A DNA stretch of 64,000 bases from positions 3,162,001-3,226,000 of the forward strand of contig NZ_ABJL02000008.1 of assembly GCF_000172175.1 (NCBI RefSeq). Reading direction: 5' to 3'. The notes under the pieces are model-generated. The model was not told the origin of the DNA. It did not search any database and saw only the letters and a program-made list of their open reading frames with translations. Below, piece after piece: positions 19,401-27,989 of this stretch (its first letter is position 1; each line of letters begins with the position of its first letter). The DNA comes from Bacteroides intestinalis DSM 17393 (lineage in GTDB: Bacteria; Bacteroidota; Bacteroidia; Bacteroidales; Bacteroidaceae). The position numbers and the translations under genes were made by a program.

Positions 19401-19852
19401 CCAATTAGGTCGTAAGCCACGAGCTTGCCGTCGAGGTACACCTCGGCGCGCATCCTGACGGATTCGAAGTAAATAAGGTGGCGTTTATTCGCCTGGTCGG
19501 CAGGTATCGTAATCTTGCGATACCACCAGCTTACTCCTTTGAAATCTTCCGGACGGGGATTGTCCGAAGTGGTGAGATACTCCTCTACCGTGCCGGGTAC
19601 TTCTACGGATACGGCATCGAGGTTATCGTTCAGAGCTTGCCAGCCGCCTGTGGGTGTATTCACAGGCAGCAATGACAGGTCTGTTATCTCGTGGGGAAGG
19701 TAAAGGCGGTCGTTCTGCCAACTTGCTTCTTTGTCGAGCCACAGCGACCAGCCGCCTCCCGTCAATGGAAGCGTGTATCTTCCCTCACCCGCATAAGCCG
19801 AAACGGCGAAGAGCAGGGAAAAAAGGAAAGCCAAAGGAGAATACTTTTTCAT
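16442..19852 (-). CDS. Glycoside hydrolase family 2 enzyme with PA14 domain, 1136 aa
   Basis: Signal peptide to about residue 21, then the GH2 sugar-binding domain (ISWWYRKITIPADQ), an Ig-like domain and a TIM barrel with acid/base Glu in FNLINEFGG (~445) and probable nucleophile Glu in YVRGEEGAIS (~549). Residues ~854-994 form a PA14-like module (YPSESGQYLLGVETNRG, RMYVNGQQLIDEYY), a beta-barrel that often binds sugars. The last ~130 residues (LILLGATETW, GGIHFVKKHPLFDGLP, GKGKIIFSALD) look like a glutamine-amidotransferase-like domain. First gene of a two-gene unit with the beta-helix protein (17-base overlap). Exact glycosidase activity is unknown. The base composition looks visibly richer in G+C than the susCD region, judged by eye. 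Confidence 0.87.
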   Translation of the reverse strand: MKKYSPLAFLFSLLFAVSAYAGEGRYTLPLTGGGWSLWLDKEASWQNDRLYLPHEITDLSLLPVNTPTGGWQALNDNLDAVSVEVPGTVEEYLTTSDNPRPEDFKGVSWWYRKITIPADQANKRHLIYFESVRMRAEVYLDGKLVAYDLIGETPFHVDITKEAKPGTEQLLAVRVTNPGGNFHWQDFDIQKWGEYNIPPARSFSGIIGRVKLESVNPVFISDIYMQNTPEPTKVNAIISFTNETPSSVKQDVELTVSEKNRPDKVVFRQLLKHVSFPPGKREMMIPVSVSDAKLWDLDTPELYTCNIQIKKGKNTLDRDKKNFGFRWFSAEGVGTDAVLRLNGRRVMLRSAISWGYFPVTGLIATPEMAEKQVLTAKKLGLNMLNFHRCIGSPVVLEKTDELGLLYYEEPGSFHSANHDPFIRTIVNEKLKRMVHRDRSHPSLIIFNLINEFGGPLSRDKELVAKRMNDMREAHAVDPGRIMTFTSGWAGSEDREEDSKSHMLPFDTTLYRKGWFDNHRAGGPETYVESYYKGPKDNIMYTTNRKEIYVRGEEGAISTPPRIQMIYNQISNSGKTGWDGLFWKSQYKAFTDYFQRKGLAPHFGTLDSLTRVMGNVSFEHQGRRIEGMRMQNLGDAYMVNGWEAMPYDNHSGIVDIYRNPKGDASILAYYNQPLYMAVASRNQVVRLPGSAAVDFYIVNEKDLKGNHTLEIQMIAPDGKVVYTREEKVNLKGGETFGQLLLENVEIPVNAQEGTYRIEAAIKADNRQICARGHDEVVAVGWQASDLSGNGAYYGDGDDKVAAFYKKETGKELPAFSSGQGKLDWLVVNRPLLDEPGVIPPAYFKDKGGNSTLKVTWYSEGDMNIVASVKPDMDINRTFVDGAQPDASVPANQPFSVVWEGELYPSESGQYLLGVETNRGVRMYVNGQQLIDEYYNESPIKQDRPVIMEAGKPVKVRLVYRQTRQSGKIQLKWSQPSATAIAPEKLFDRVKNDGTTLILLGATETWMQAVADYTHIAYNGYYNVGKDWIGGIHFVKKHPLFDGLPVDVALNWPYQSVVRNGDRRFGFRVQGEDLVVGSYRSTPFELGTAVGVIPCGKGKIIFSALDIADNLNDLSGPAEVARKILCNYIKYSSHENIF

Positions 19853-19971
19853 GGATATTGGTATTAAAGGTTTAATAGGTGTTCATCATTAATCAATGAT
19901 TAGAAACACTTACTGAATCTGTTGACGGAATTAAAGCATTACTGGAGGGTTATGAATGAAATGACAAAAGA

Positions 19972-20059
19972 ATTATTTTTAGACAAAAGAACATATTCAG
20001 AGTATAGTACGGCTTATGTTTTCTTATTTGTTCTTTTGTTCTTATGTCTAAAAAATAAT
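19972..20059. repeat. Long inverted repeat (about 21-bp arms)
   Basis: The arm at 19972-19992 (beginning ATTATTTTTAGAC) pairs with 20038-20059 (ending GTCTAAAAAATAAT) with one mismatch and one extra base; the loop is about 45 bases. Read on the minus strand it follows the GH3 gene and precedes a T-rich stretch, so it may terminate or stabilise the upstream transcript. Confidence 0.6.
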
Positions 20060-20146
20060 AATCTGTTTAACTCTGTACCGTTATGGGTTATCTTACTTCA
20101 ACCTTTATAAGTACACAGTTGTTTTTCCCTTTCATGAAAATTCCGT

Positions 20147-20301
20147 TTACCCCAAATGGTAACTTTGTTCACGCCACACGATAACTCCATTTACATACCG
20201 TGGTAAAGACCGTTACATGCCGCGGTAAAGGTCGTTACAATAAGGGGTAAAAGCCGTTACATACGGTGGTAAATGCTTTTACATTTTGAAGTAAACAGTC
20301 G
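20147..20301. repeat. Degenerate 22-bp tandem array, type TTACA-N6-GGTAA
   Basis: Four exact 22-base units start at 20191, 20213, 20235 and 20257, followed by a 23-base unit at 20279. Two looser units precede them (20147, 20171). Each good unit begins TTACA/T and has GGTAA at positions 12-16, so the arms form a small dyad inside every unit, while the bases between vary. The array lies between two enzyme clusters of the PUL. Function unknown; protein binding, hairpin formation or transcript processing are possible. Confidence 0.8.
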
Positions 20302-20419
20302 ATAAATGTTATTTATTGATTATCAGCAAATTAATAAAAAGTTCATCGACAATCTTTAGTTCATTTCTGTAGGGTTATAAATTAATTCCGCCAACAGGTT
20401 ACTGATTATTTTTCTCTTT

Positions 20420-23017
20420 TTACTTCTTCAACGTGACCGCCACCTTCTGTAAAGACTTCCCGTCCGAAGTTCCGCCATAAAGCAGTTCGTAGTTTCCGGG
20501 GAGGATTTCCATCCGGTTGGTGGCCGGATTAAAGCACTCGAATGTGGAGGCAGGCAATTCAATCTGAATATTCTCCGCCTGACCGGCTTTCAAAGAAACT
20601 CTGCGGAAAGCTCTCAACATCTTTATCGGGCCTTCTTTATCAGCAGGATTGCGCAGATAGACTTGCACCACTTCATCGCCGTCCATCTTTCCGGTATTCT
20701 TCAATGGTATGGTCAGAGTCATGCTATCACCGGTCTTGATGCTCTTCTTGTCCACCTTGGCCTTGCCGTAGTCAAAGGTTGTATAGCTCAATCCGTATCC
20801 GAAGGGGAACAACGGTTTGCCTTTGAAGTAACGGTAGGTGCGGTTGCTCATGTTGTAGTCTTCAAAATCGGGAAGGTCACTGTCCGAAGCATAGAAAGTA
20901 AGCGGCAAGCGTCCGGCAGGGTTATAGTCGCCAAACAGGACATCGGCCACGGCTGTGCCTCCCTGCTGACCGGGATACCATGCTTCGAGCATTGCATCCA
21001 GATTTTCGGCTTCCCAGGGCAATGCCAACGTGCTGCCCGAACATACAACGAAGATAACCGGTTTGCCGGTCTTCTTCAGAGCTTTCAGCATTTCTTCCTG
21101 TACGCGGGGCAGGTCGATGTTAGTGCGGTCGCCTTTCTTGAAACCGGGAAGATCCACAGGCATCTCCTCACCTTCCAATGCGGATGAAAGTCCGCCTACA
21201 AAGATGATTGCATCGGCTTCGGCGGCTTTGGCAGCCACCTTATTATAATCTATCTCTTTCTTAGTACCTATATCGAACTTCAGGACAGCTTCTCCACTGG
21301 CCTGGTAGAACTCCAATACAACCTTATAACTCTTGCCTTTCACAGCATTCAGACTATATTCCTTATCTTTTGAGAATCCGTCTTTCCAGTCGGAGATAAC
21401 TTCTTTTCCATCAATGTATAAACGGGCACCGTCATCGGCGGAAACGATGAAAGATACTTCTCCCGATTCTTTCGGGGTAAATACCGATTCAAAGCGTGCC
21501 GAGAAATCGGTTAAGTTCACGCCAGGCATAAACACCGTATTGCCACCATTGCCGAAGTTGAGCGGTTCGCTGAAGTGACCGGTAGCCGCGGGAGCGCCTT
21601 CCAACTTCTTATTATTCCAGAAAGTAGCTTTGACACCTTTCTTACCATTGTACGAGCAGCAGTCGAAATCGCTGAACAGGGTTTGGGTGCTTACAAAATC
21701 GCAACCTTTCTCATAGTACACGGCACCTTCCGGGAGTTTGCTCCTGATACCTTCAAGAATGGTAACGGACTTGGTGGGGAAACCGTTATAGTTTGCCCAA
21801 AGCATTACAGAGTCATTGGCATTGGGTCCCAGCACCGCCACCTTACGGATGGATTTGCTCAATGGCAAGGAATTGTTCTTATTAGTCAGCAATACCATGC
21901 TCTTACGTGCCATCTCCAAAGCCTTGTCCACGTGTTCCTTCGATTCTACAACCGAGTATGGAATCTCGGACCAGGACACGAGTGTATCGTCATCGAACAT
22001 GCCCAATTGGAAGCGGGCACGCAGCAAGCGAAAGACGGATTCGTTTATCTTATCTTCCGTAATCAGTCCTTTCTTTACGGCTTCATTCAAGGAAGAATAA
22101 CTGCCGCCACATTCCAAATCTGTTCCTGAAACCACGGCATCGGCAGAAGCTGCCTCAGCCGACGGATGGGTTTCGTGGTGATTGGGGTAGTAGAAATCTC
22201 CGATGGCCCCACAGTCGGAAACAACAATGTCATCATATCCCCAGTCTTCGCGCAGGATACGAATCAAGAGTTGCTTGTTGGAGCAGCAAGGCTCACCTTC
22301 AAAGCGGTTGTAGGCACACATCACCTCTTTTACTTTTCCTTCCGTCACCAAGGTTTTGAAGGCGGGCAGATAGGTTTCCCACAAATCGCGTTGAGAGATA
22401 TTCTTGGAGTCGAAACTATGCCTGTTCCATTCCGGACCGCTATGTACGGCGTAATGCTTGGCACAGGCATGGGCTTTATCATATTTTCCGGCACCGTTGC
22501 CTTGCAGGCCTTTTACCACGGCCAGTCCCATGAGAGAGGTCAGATAAGGGTCTTCCCCGTATGTTTCCATACCGCGTCCCCATCGCGGGTCACGGTAGAT
22601 ATTGATGTTCGGAGTCCAGAAAGTCAATCCTTTGTAACCACCCCGCTCGCCTTTACGCTGGAAGTCATGGTATTTGGCACGGGCTTCATCGGATACAATG
22701 TCGAAGGTTTCATAAACAGCCTGATTGTCGAAGGTGGCGGCAAGACCTATGGCCTGCGGAAAGACGGTGGCCTTTCCGGCACGTGCCACTCCGTGCAGTG
22801 CTTCATTCCACCAGTCATACGCCGGTATTCCGAGGCGTTCGATAGCCGGTGAGCCGTTCTTCATCTGACTGATTTTCTCTTCCAAAGTCATACGCTTCAG
22901 CAAGTCCCATGCCCGCTCCGAGGGTGACAGGTTCGGGTTTCTGTAGGGCTCATTTTGTGCTGTAGCCACCAGGGCTACAGCACTCAAACAAAAGGTTACA
23001 AAAAATTTCTTCATCAT
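20420..23017 (-). CDS. Glycoside hydrolase family 3 enzyme with inserted PA14 domain
   Basis: An 865-residue exported enzyme (signal peptide to about residue 20). N-terminal GH3 barrel: MTLEEKISQM, DWWNEALHGVARAG, WTPNINIYRDPRWGRGMETY, and nucleophile Asp in VVSDCGAIGD (~265). A PA14 module is inserted in the second domain at ~445-590 (FIVSADDGARLYIDGKEV), and a fibronectin-III-like domain ends the protein. The DWWNEALHGVAR and DPRWGRG signatures are those of the beta-xylosidase/beta-glucosidase branch; a xylosidase-type activity is the best guess, not proven. Twelve bases downstream of the DUF5010-like gene, it closes the 27883-20420 enzyme unit. It is usual in length for a PA14-bearing GH3. 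Confidence 0.92.
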   Translation of the reverse strand: MMKKFFVTFCLSAVALVATAQNEPYRNPNLSPSERAWDLLKRMTLEEKISQMKNGSPAIERLGIPAYDWWNEALHGVARAGKATVFPQAIGLAATFDNQAVYETFDIVSDEARAKYHDFQRKGERGGYKGLTFWTPNINIYRDPRWGRGMETYGEDPYLTSLMGLAVVKGLQGNGAGKYDKAHACAKHYAVHSGPEWNRHSFDSKNISQRDLWETYLPAFKTLVTEGKVKEVMCAYNRFEGEPCCSNKQLLIRILREDWGYDDIVVSDCGAIGDFYYPNHHETHPSAEAASADAVVSGTDLECGGSYSSLNEAVKKGLITEDKINESVFRLLRARFQLGMFDDDTLVSWSEIPYSVVESKEHVDKALEMARKSMVLLTNKNNSLPLSKSIRKVAVLGPNANDSVMLWANYNGFPTKSVTILEGIRSKLPEGAVYYEKGCDFVSTQTLFSDFDCCSYNGKKGVKATFWNNKKLEGAPAATGHFSEPLNFGNGGNTVFMPGVNLTDFSARFESVFTPKESGEVSFIVSADDGARLYIDGKEVISDWKDGFSKDKEYSLNAVKGKSYKVVLEFYQASGEAVLKFDIGTKKEIDYNKVAAKAAEADAIIFVGGLSSALEGEEMPVDLPGFKKGDRTNIDLPRVQEEMLKALKKTGKPVIFVVCSGSTLALPWEAENLDAMLEAWYPGQQGGTAVADVLFGDYNPAGRLPLTFYASDSDLPDFEDYNMSNRTYRYFKGKPLFPFGYGLSYTTFDYGKAKVDKKSIKTGDSMTLTIPLKNTGKMDGDEVVQVYLRNPADKEGPIKMLRAFRRVSLKAGQAENIQIELPASTFECFNPATNRMEILPGNYELLYGGTSDGKSLQKVAVTLKK

Positions 23018-23029
23018 ATATTCTTGTTT

Positions 23030-24646
23030 TTATTCCGCAACAATTGTAAAGTAATTCAAGTCTGCATCACCCGAAATAATATTCAGCACCACTTCGCGCC
23101 AACCTTTCTTTTCAAAGTTTACCGTAGCTGCATCTATCTCTTTCCAGGTTCCGCCGGTAGCCGGCAATTCGACTACACTGCCTTCTTTCTTATCAATGTC
23201 AAAACGAATCTTCACGGCAGACAGGGCACTATAACGTAACTTGACAACCGAATTGCCCGCACTGAAAGGAAGTTCCACCCATTTCAGCCATTCGCCGGAT
23301 TCCGTAGCCGTCACACACCAGCCTTCGTAGACATCGTTACACTTCTTTATGTCCAAATCTCCTTTGCGGTATTGCCCGCCACTGTTTCCCGAAGATTTAT
23401 CTTCAAAGTAGTCGCACGCCTCAGCCTCGACCTTGAACTCTTTCGGATAGGGGTTGCTGCTCCATTTCCGCAAAATATTCAGGCGTTGGTTGGGATAGTC
23501 GTAATAGACTTCATCTGTACTTCTCCAATAAGCTGCATTTTCCAGCACATCGGTAAATCCTTCCAGGAATATCAGATTGGCACGGTTCTTCACAGAGTAA
23601 GTCAGAGCCTTTTGCAATAACCGTCCATGGTCTGCATCGACAAACATCTTGTTTCCTTTCTTATCGTTTACAAGGAAACCGGGAATACCCACCCCAATCG
23701 TCAGGTCCTTGAAGGTGCGCACAGTATAGGGATTATCCATATTGAACCAGTTGTTTATGCCACCGACAACTTCTGTTGCGGCAGTCAGCGTATTGTCGCG
23801 CTTACCCCAGTCCTGGTCGATGATTAACAACGGGTCCATGCCGAACTCTTTAATACAATCTTCGCGCACACGTTTCAGGATATATGACAGTTTGCCGGGC
23901 ACATCTCCGACAAAGCTACAACCCCAGAAATAGACTACCGGACGTCCGTTGTATTTAAAGATATACTTCTCCGGAATATTCTGAAAAGCCAGACGGATAT
24001 TGTAATCCCAGATATACTGATAAATGGAATCCTGGAACTCTTTGGTATCAACCGCAATATCTTTCAACGGATAGGGTTTGCGCTGTCCCGGATTATCGGC
24101 ACTGTAACCGGCATAACCGCGCCCTAAATCTTCGTTACGCGCAGCTTCCCACGAGGCAGGGCAGTCATCGAAAATGGCTACCTTAAACTTGTCGGCCACA
24201 CCACGGCGTTCCATGGCTTCTATCAGTTGCTTTATGTGGGTAGGGTCACCATGGTCTACATACTTTTTAGGATAAGAAGGCTGCAAGCCACGGCAGTTGG
24301 CAGCAATATAATCCAATCCACTATATGCGATTTCCTCTACCAGATTATCCCACCAGCCATCTTCCGAGCCTTCGGGTACCGCCTCAAACAGGGGGACATT
24401 GTAATAAGTAGTCGGCCTGTCTTCGCCTTTATAATTCTTTCCTTTGCGCAAATCGCCTTCAAAGCCACATAAAGAGCCCAGGATGGCGTTATGTTCCGGT
24501 ATATCATCTTCACCCGGTTTTTCGGGTTCCAGCTCCGGTTCTTCAGTATCCGGTTTCTTTGGGGGATATGTGTCGTCATTACTATCCGAACATCCTATAA
24601 ATAAAACGGCTGCAATAAGCAATATATATTTTGTTATTTTCTTCAT
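23030..24646 (-). CDS. DUF5010-like lipoprotein with C-terminal CBM6/35-like domain
   Basis: A 538-residue lipoprotein (Cys19 in LFIGCSDSND, then a Pro/Glu-rich linker PEEPELEPEKPGEDDIPE-like). Residues ~55-390 form a barrel-like domain resembling DUF5010 and, distantly, the GH71/99-like family (GRPVVYFWGCSFVGDVPG, EGFTDVLENAAYW). From ~400 a domain begins FKVEAEACDYF and ends LNYFTIVAE, matching the carbohydrate-binding CBM6/CBM35 pattern. It is probably a surface-exposed glycoside hydrolase or glycan-binding protein; no catalytic residues can be named. It is 12 bases from each neighbour (GH2 upstream, GH3 downstream), so it belongs to that operon. The DUF assignment comes from memory of the family and needs a profile search. 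Confidence 0.68.
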   Translation of the reverse strand: MKKITKYILLIAAVLFIGCSDSNDDTYPPKKPDTEEPELEPEKPGEDDIPEHNAILGSLCGFEGDLRKGKNYKGEDRPTTYYNVPLFEAVPEGSEDGWWDNLVEEIAYSGLDYIAANCRGLQPSYPKKYVDHGDPTHIKQLIEAMERRGVADKFKVAIFDDCPASWEAARNEDLGRGYAGYSADNPGQRKPYPLKDIAVDTKEFQDSIYQYIWDYNIRLAFQNIPEKYIFKYNGRPVVYFWGCSFVGDVPGKLSYILKRVREDCIKEFGMDPLLIIDQDWGKRDNTLTAATEVVGGINNWFNMDNPYTVRTFKDLTIGVGIPGFLVNDKKGNKMFVDADHGRLLQKALTYSVKNRANLIFLEGFTDVLENAAYWRSTDEVYYDYPNQRLNILRKWSSNPYPKEFKVEAEACDYFEDKSSGNSGGQYRKGDLDIKKCNDVYEGWCVTATESGEWLKWVELPFSAGNSVVKLRYSALSAVKIRFDIDKKEGSVVELPATGGTWKEIDAATVNFEKKGWREVVLNIISGDADLNYFTIVAE

Positions 24647-24658
24647 GTCTTTTTACAA

Positions 24659-27600
24659 TTAATCATTCACTAAAGTGTTAATCATATTCACTAAAAGCTT
24701 TCCTGCTATCGGGTCAGTATCAGCTTTTTCCGTGCACAATGTTGAAACGGTGGCTGTTCCTTTTCCATCCTTTATCTGAAGTAAAGTCAGTCCACGCATA
24801 CTTTCTATTTTCTGAATACGGTCTTCCGGCTTGCCACCATCAATGTAGGCATGAATTTTCATCTGTCCGGCCAGTTCAGTCACATTCTCATTACGGTTTG
24901 CTTTCAAGGTAGCATGGCAAGCCAACGGAATTTCACGCTTGTTGTTATTGAAGTAGCGCAGGTCGAGTACACCGATACCATCGAATACCGGTGCATCGTC
25001 ACGTTCCATGACTACGATGTCGCCTTCCGTTGGTATAATCCAGCCAGTGATGTGTTCCGGATAAACCTTCTTTGCTATCTCCTTGCTGTTCAGCAACAGT
25101 AACTTACCGCCCTTCTGCTGATAAGTACGGAGCAGTGTTTTTTCATCATCTGTGCACTCCTTCAGGCCGGAAATGATGCAAAGGTCGGCCTTCCTCTTGA
25201 TTTGCACCAGCTCTTTCACTGAAGATGCTTTCTGATACTTCACTTGCAGAAAGTCGAGAACAGCGCTCGTATTATCTTTATCCAACAAAACAATCTTTTT
25301 GTTCTCGGATACTTTAGCAATATTCCATCTCTTATTCGCCAGTATCAGGTCATATTCATTCTGCGACAATGTCTGTCCGTTCTCTACCAATACCAGTTTC
25401 AACTTAACATTCATTTTATCAGACGGCAAGACAGACGGCATCACAATGGCAGGCTCGATATATTTACGGCCATAATACTCCACAGCCGGAAATTGCTCCG
25501 TACCTGATGCCAGAATCTTTCCTTTTTCATCCACAATACTCCAGTTCAGTGCCATCGGGAGCAAATCGCGTCCGTCTTCACTGTCATTCACCACATAGAT
25601 GCGGGTATGGAGTTTTTCTCCGGCATACAAGTTACGCCCCCACAATTCAGCACTGACCAACACCGGCTGCATGGCACGTTGCATGGCGTAATAAGTGGGA
25701 TAAGGCTGTATGTTCTTATAGTTGTAGCATTGGCGGAACCAAGTCATATAGGCAAAGTGCATGATGCCCGATACCTGTTCGTTGGTGCGACGCAGCGTCT
25801 CGGCCAACTCGCCCGTAATGAAGGATTGGACTTTCAGGAAATGCATAGGGTCTGCCCAGTCGTATGCCTCATAACCAATTAATGAATAGGGATTCTGATG
25901 AATCAGCTGATAGGAACGGGTTGGATGACCGGTCTCTGCATTGGGATACCCCGTACTCATTTCCTGGCTGATTAAAGGACGTCCCGGAGACTTGAATTGC
26001 TTCTGGAATTCACCGTTAAAGAAGCGGAACAGCGAGAAATCATACCAGTTATAGTAAGCATGGTTGTCATCAATATCTCCATCATCCACCGTATTTAGGA
26101 AGTCCTGTCCAAAACGTCTCAGTGCTTTGCTGTGCAGATAGTTGGAGTCAAAGCATACCGGACGTGTGGGGTCGAGCTCCCGCATGCCCTTCACAACATC
26201 TGATACGATGCGGAACTTCTCTTTCGAACGCTCCATGTCGGCGTCTAGGTCGTAGAACTTCATTTCGTTATTCACAGTCCAGAAAAATACGGAAGGATGG
26301 TTCCAGTATTTCTTCATCACGCGTAGCCATTCACTGCTCCAAAGGTCCAGTACGTTCTTGTCCGGTATCGGGGTGGAGTGAATCATCAGCCACGACCAAG
26401 TGCCCTCGAAACTAATGGCAATGCCGTTACGGTCTGCCGCCGAAACCCACAATTCATTCCAGGGAGTGGTATGTGTACGAGTAGACTGCACGTTGCCGGC
26501 CTTCATCAACTGCATGAATTTATCTGCCAGGATGGAGTCGTTGGGACAAATGGCAAAGGGAATATGGTTTCCTCCGCGCATCCAGAACTTACGACCGTTC
26601 AGATAGAGGAAGCCGTCTTTGCGTACGGACGAGTAGTAGTTCTCCATGGCATCACTGGTCTGTGCTGCCGCTCCGCTGATGTCGCGCGTCACCTTCACCA
26701 CCACGACATTGCGTCCCGGATGCAGGAAGTCGGTAGCATCCACTTGGAAATCACCGAACATCCCCACGTTGGATCCTGCCAACTGCCCGTTGACATAGAC
26801 TTCCGCCATTTTGGAAACGGCATCAAACGATAGGGTCAGCTGTTTTCCCTTGATGTCGGTCGGCAATTCCAGCCATTGGCGATACCAAGCCGTACCGGTT
26901 TTACGGTAGTCGAATGTATATCCTTCGCAACGATCGGTTTCTTGCTGATAGTAGGTATCGGAAACGCCTTTGGGATTCGGTCCGTTTGGAGTAGGCATCG
27001 TTTCGCCGTGCAGCCAGATGCGAATGGGATTCCAGAAGTTGGGAACCTGCATGACGTGCCAGTCCTCATCATCGGTTGTTGCAGATACCGCTTTGGCTTT
27101 GTCGTCCAACTGGTACTCTGGCATGAAGAGCCAATCTCCATCCAGTGAAATCTCGGTACGATCCGGCTTTATATCGTTCACCATGACAGCCTTATAGTTT
27201 GCTCTCTCCCGGCGACGCTTAGCTTCCTTCTGCTGTGAAGTTGCCGCCATACGATATTCCGCGGCTTTCACATTCTTCAGATAGTTATCGGGCAAGAGAG
27301 TTACAATCAAGTCATCAAATTCTGTCTCAATCCATCCGCCGCCCAGTGTCACTTCACCCGAAGGAACCAGATTGGCATTTTTGTCCACAACGTCGATATA
27401 CGGTTCCTTCTCCCCGTTCACAAAGACGCGAATGCGATTGCCACACACCTCCACTTTCATACTATACCATTCGCCAGGCACCGGATGGAATCCCAGTGGA
27501 CGGACACCCATAAATTCGTCGGTTCCCATGTAACCGGTACGCATTAAGTATACATCGTCCTGCAATCCGCCTTTGATACCGGCAACATAACGATCAAAAC

Positions 27601-27883
27601 GGTTGTATGCACGGAATCCGGCCCATATTTGGACTTGTTCCGCCCCCTTCGGGGCGCGTGCCTTGAAAGACATGCTGTAGTTCTTCCATTCCGGATTTCC
27701 AAAGCAAGCATACGAACCTTTCGAACGGAACACTCCGTCGGCAATACTACATTCTCCCCTGCCTACTGTTTTCAATATTTCTCCTTGATTGGAGAAATCA
27801 TTTTGCCATTGGGATTGTGTATGGCCGGGCAATGACGCCAACGAGCATGCTGCAATCCAAAAGGCTGTATAAAGTTTCTTCAT
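24659..27883 (-). CDS. Glycoside hydrolase family 2 enzyme with N-terminal LamG/DUF1080-like domain, 1074 aa
   Basis: Signal peptide to about residue 22. Residues ~25-205 form a concanavalin-like module (WKNYSMSFKARAPKGAEQVQ, GEWYSMKVEVCGNRIRVFVN) of the LamG/DUF1080 kind, likely glycan binding. Then comes the GH2 core: sugar-binding domain (YVNGQLAGSNVGMFGDFQ), barrel with acid/base Glu in TVNNEMKF (~537) and nucleophile Glu in LISQEMSTGYP (~640). The C-terminus (~880-1074; VLLDKDNTSAVLDFLQ, GGKLLLLNSKE) is another Rossmann-like module as in the other three GH2 proteins here. It heads the 27883-20420 unit. A TACATTTG box just upstream suggests its own promoter after the terminator that closes the susCD operon. 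Confidence 0.87.
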   Translation of the reverse strand: MKKLYTAFWIAACSLASLPGHTQSQWQNDFSNQGEILKTVGRGECSIADGVFRSKGSYACFGNPEWKNYSMSFKARAPKGAEQVQIWAGFRAYNRFDRYVAGIKGGLQDDVYLMRTGYMGTDEFMGVRPLGFHPVPGEWYSMKVEVCGNRIRVFVNGEKEPYIDVVDKNANLVPSGEVTLGGGWIETEFDDLIVTLLPDNYLKNVKAAEYRMAATSQQKEAKRRRERANYKAVMVNDIKPDRTEISLDGDWLFMPEYQLDDKAKAVSATTDDEDWHVMQVPNFWNPIRIWLHGETMPTPNGPNPKGVSDTYYQQETDRCEGYTFDYRKTGTAWYRQWLELPTDIKGKQLTLSFDAVSKMAEVYVNGQLAGSNVGMFGDFQVDATDFLHPGRNVVVVKVTRDISGAAAQTSDAMENYYSSVRKDGFLYLNGRKFWMRGGNHIPFAICPNDSILADKFMQLMKAGNVQSTRTHTTPWNELWVSAADRNGIAISFEGTWSWLMIHSTPIPDKNVLDLWSSEWLRVMKKYWNHPSVFFWTVNNEMKFYDLDADMERSKEKFRIVSDVVKGMRELDPTRPVCFDSNYLHSKALRRFGQDFLNTVDDGDIDDNHAYYNWYDFSLFRFFNGEFQKQFKSPGRPLISQEMSTGYPNAETGHPTRSYQLIHQNPYSLIGYEAYDWADPMHFLKVQSFITGELAETLRRTNEQVSGIMHFAYMTWFRQCYNYKNIQPYPTYYAMQRAMQPVLVSAELWGRNLYAGEKLHTRIYVVNDSEDGRDLLPMALNWSIVDEKGKILASGTEQFPAVEYYGRKYIEPAIVMPSVLPSDKMNVKLKLVLVENGQTLSQNEYDLILANKRWNIAKVSENKKIVLLDKDNTSAVLDFLQVKYQKASSVKELVQIKRKADLCIISGLKECTDDEKTLLRTYQQKGGKLLLLNSKEIAKKVYPEHITGWIIPTEGDIVVMERDDAPVFDGIGVLDLRYFNNNKREIPLACHATLKANRNENVTELAGQMKIHAYIDGGKPEDRIQKIESMRGLTLLQIKDGKGTATVSTLCTEKADTDPIAGKLLVNMINTLVND

Positions 27884-27909
27884 GATACTGTTTAATAAAA
27901 TAAGTTATG

Positions 27910-27917
27910 CAAATGTA
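27910..27917 (-). promoter_or_regulatory. Possible -7 box for the second enzyme unit
   Basis: On the minus strand TACATTTG fits TAnnTTTG and lies 27 bases before the GH2 start codon. No -33 box is evident. Confidence 0.4.
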
Positions 27918-27989
27918 ATCGGACTACATTAACAGAGAGTCTAATAAAAGATTAATCAGACATTAAAAAGTAATTAATCCTGCTGGTTT

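Larger units (their letters stand above)
19853..20419. other. Intergenic region with hairpin and 22-bp repeat array
   Basis: 567 bases between the GH3 stop and the GH2-PA14 start. It holds a long inverted repeat (19972-20059) and a degenerate 22-bp tandem array (20147-20301), each described separately. A 62-codon open frame at 19922-20110 overlaps the hairpin and has no family resemblance, so it is not called as a gene. The promoter for the 19852-13636 unit should lie here, but no consensus box stood out. Confidence 0.75.

Noticed and set aside
19922..20110. 62-codon hydrophobic open frame in the gap after GH3
   Set aside because: It overlaps the long inverted repeat and has no resemblance to known small proteins; the hydrophobic run is produced by the T-rich arm of the hairpin.
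20147..20301. Short periodic repeats as a CRISPR array
   Set aside because: The period is only 22 bases with no constant repeat of 24 or more bases and no separate spacers; only 4-5 base arms are conserved, and there are no cas genes nearby. The same holds for 27990-28077 and 59617-59726.
22166..22852. 228-codon open frame on the plus strand
   Set aside because: Antisense to the GH3 catalytic domain, which has clear family motifs; no independent evidence for expression or function.
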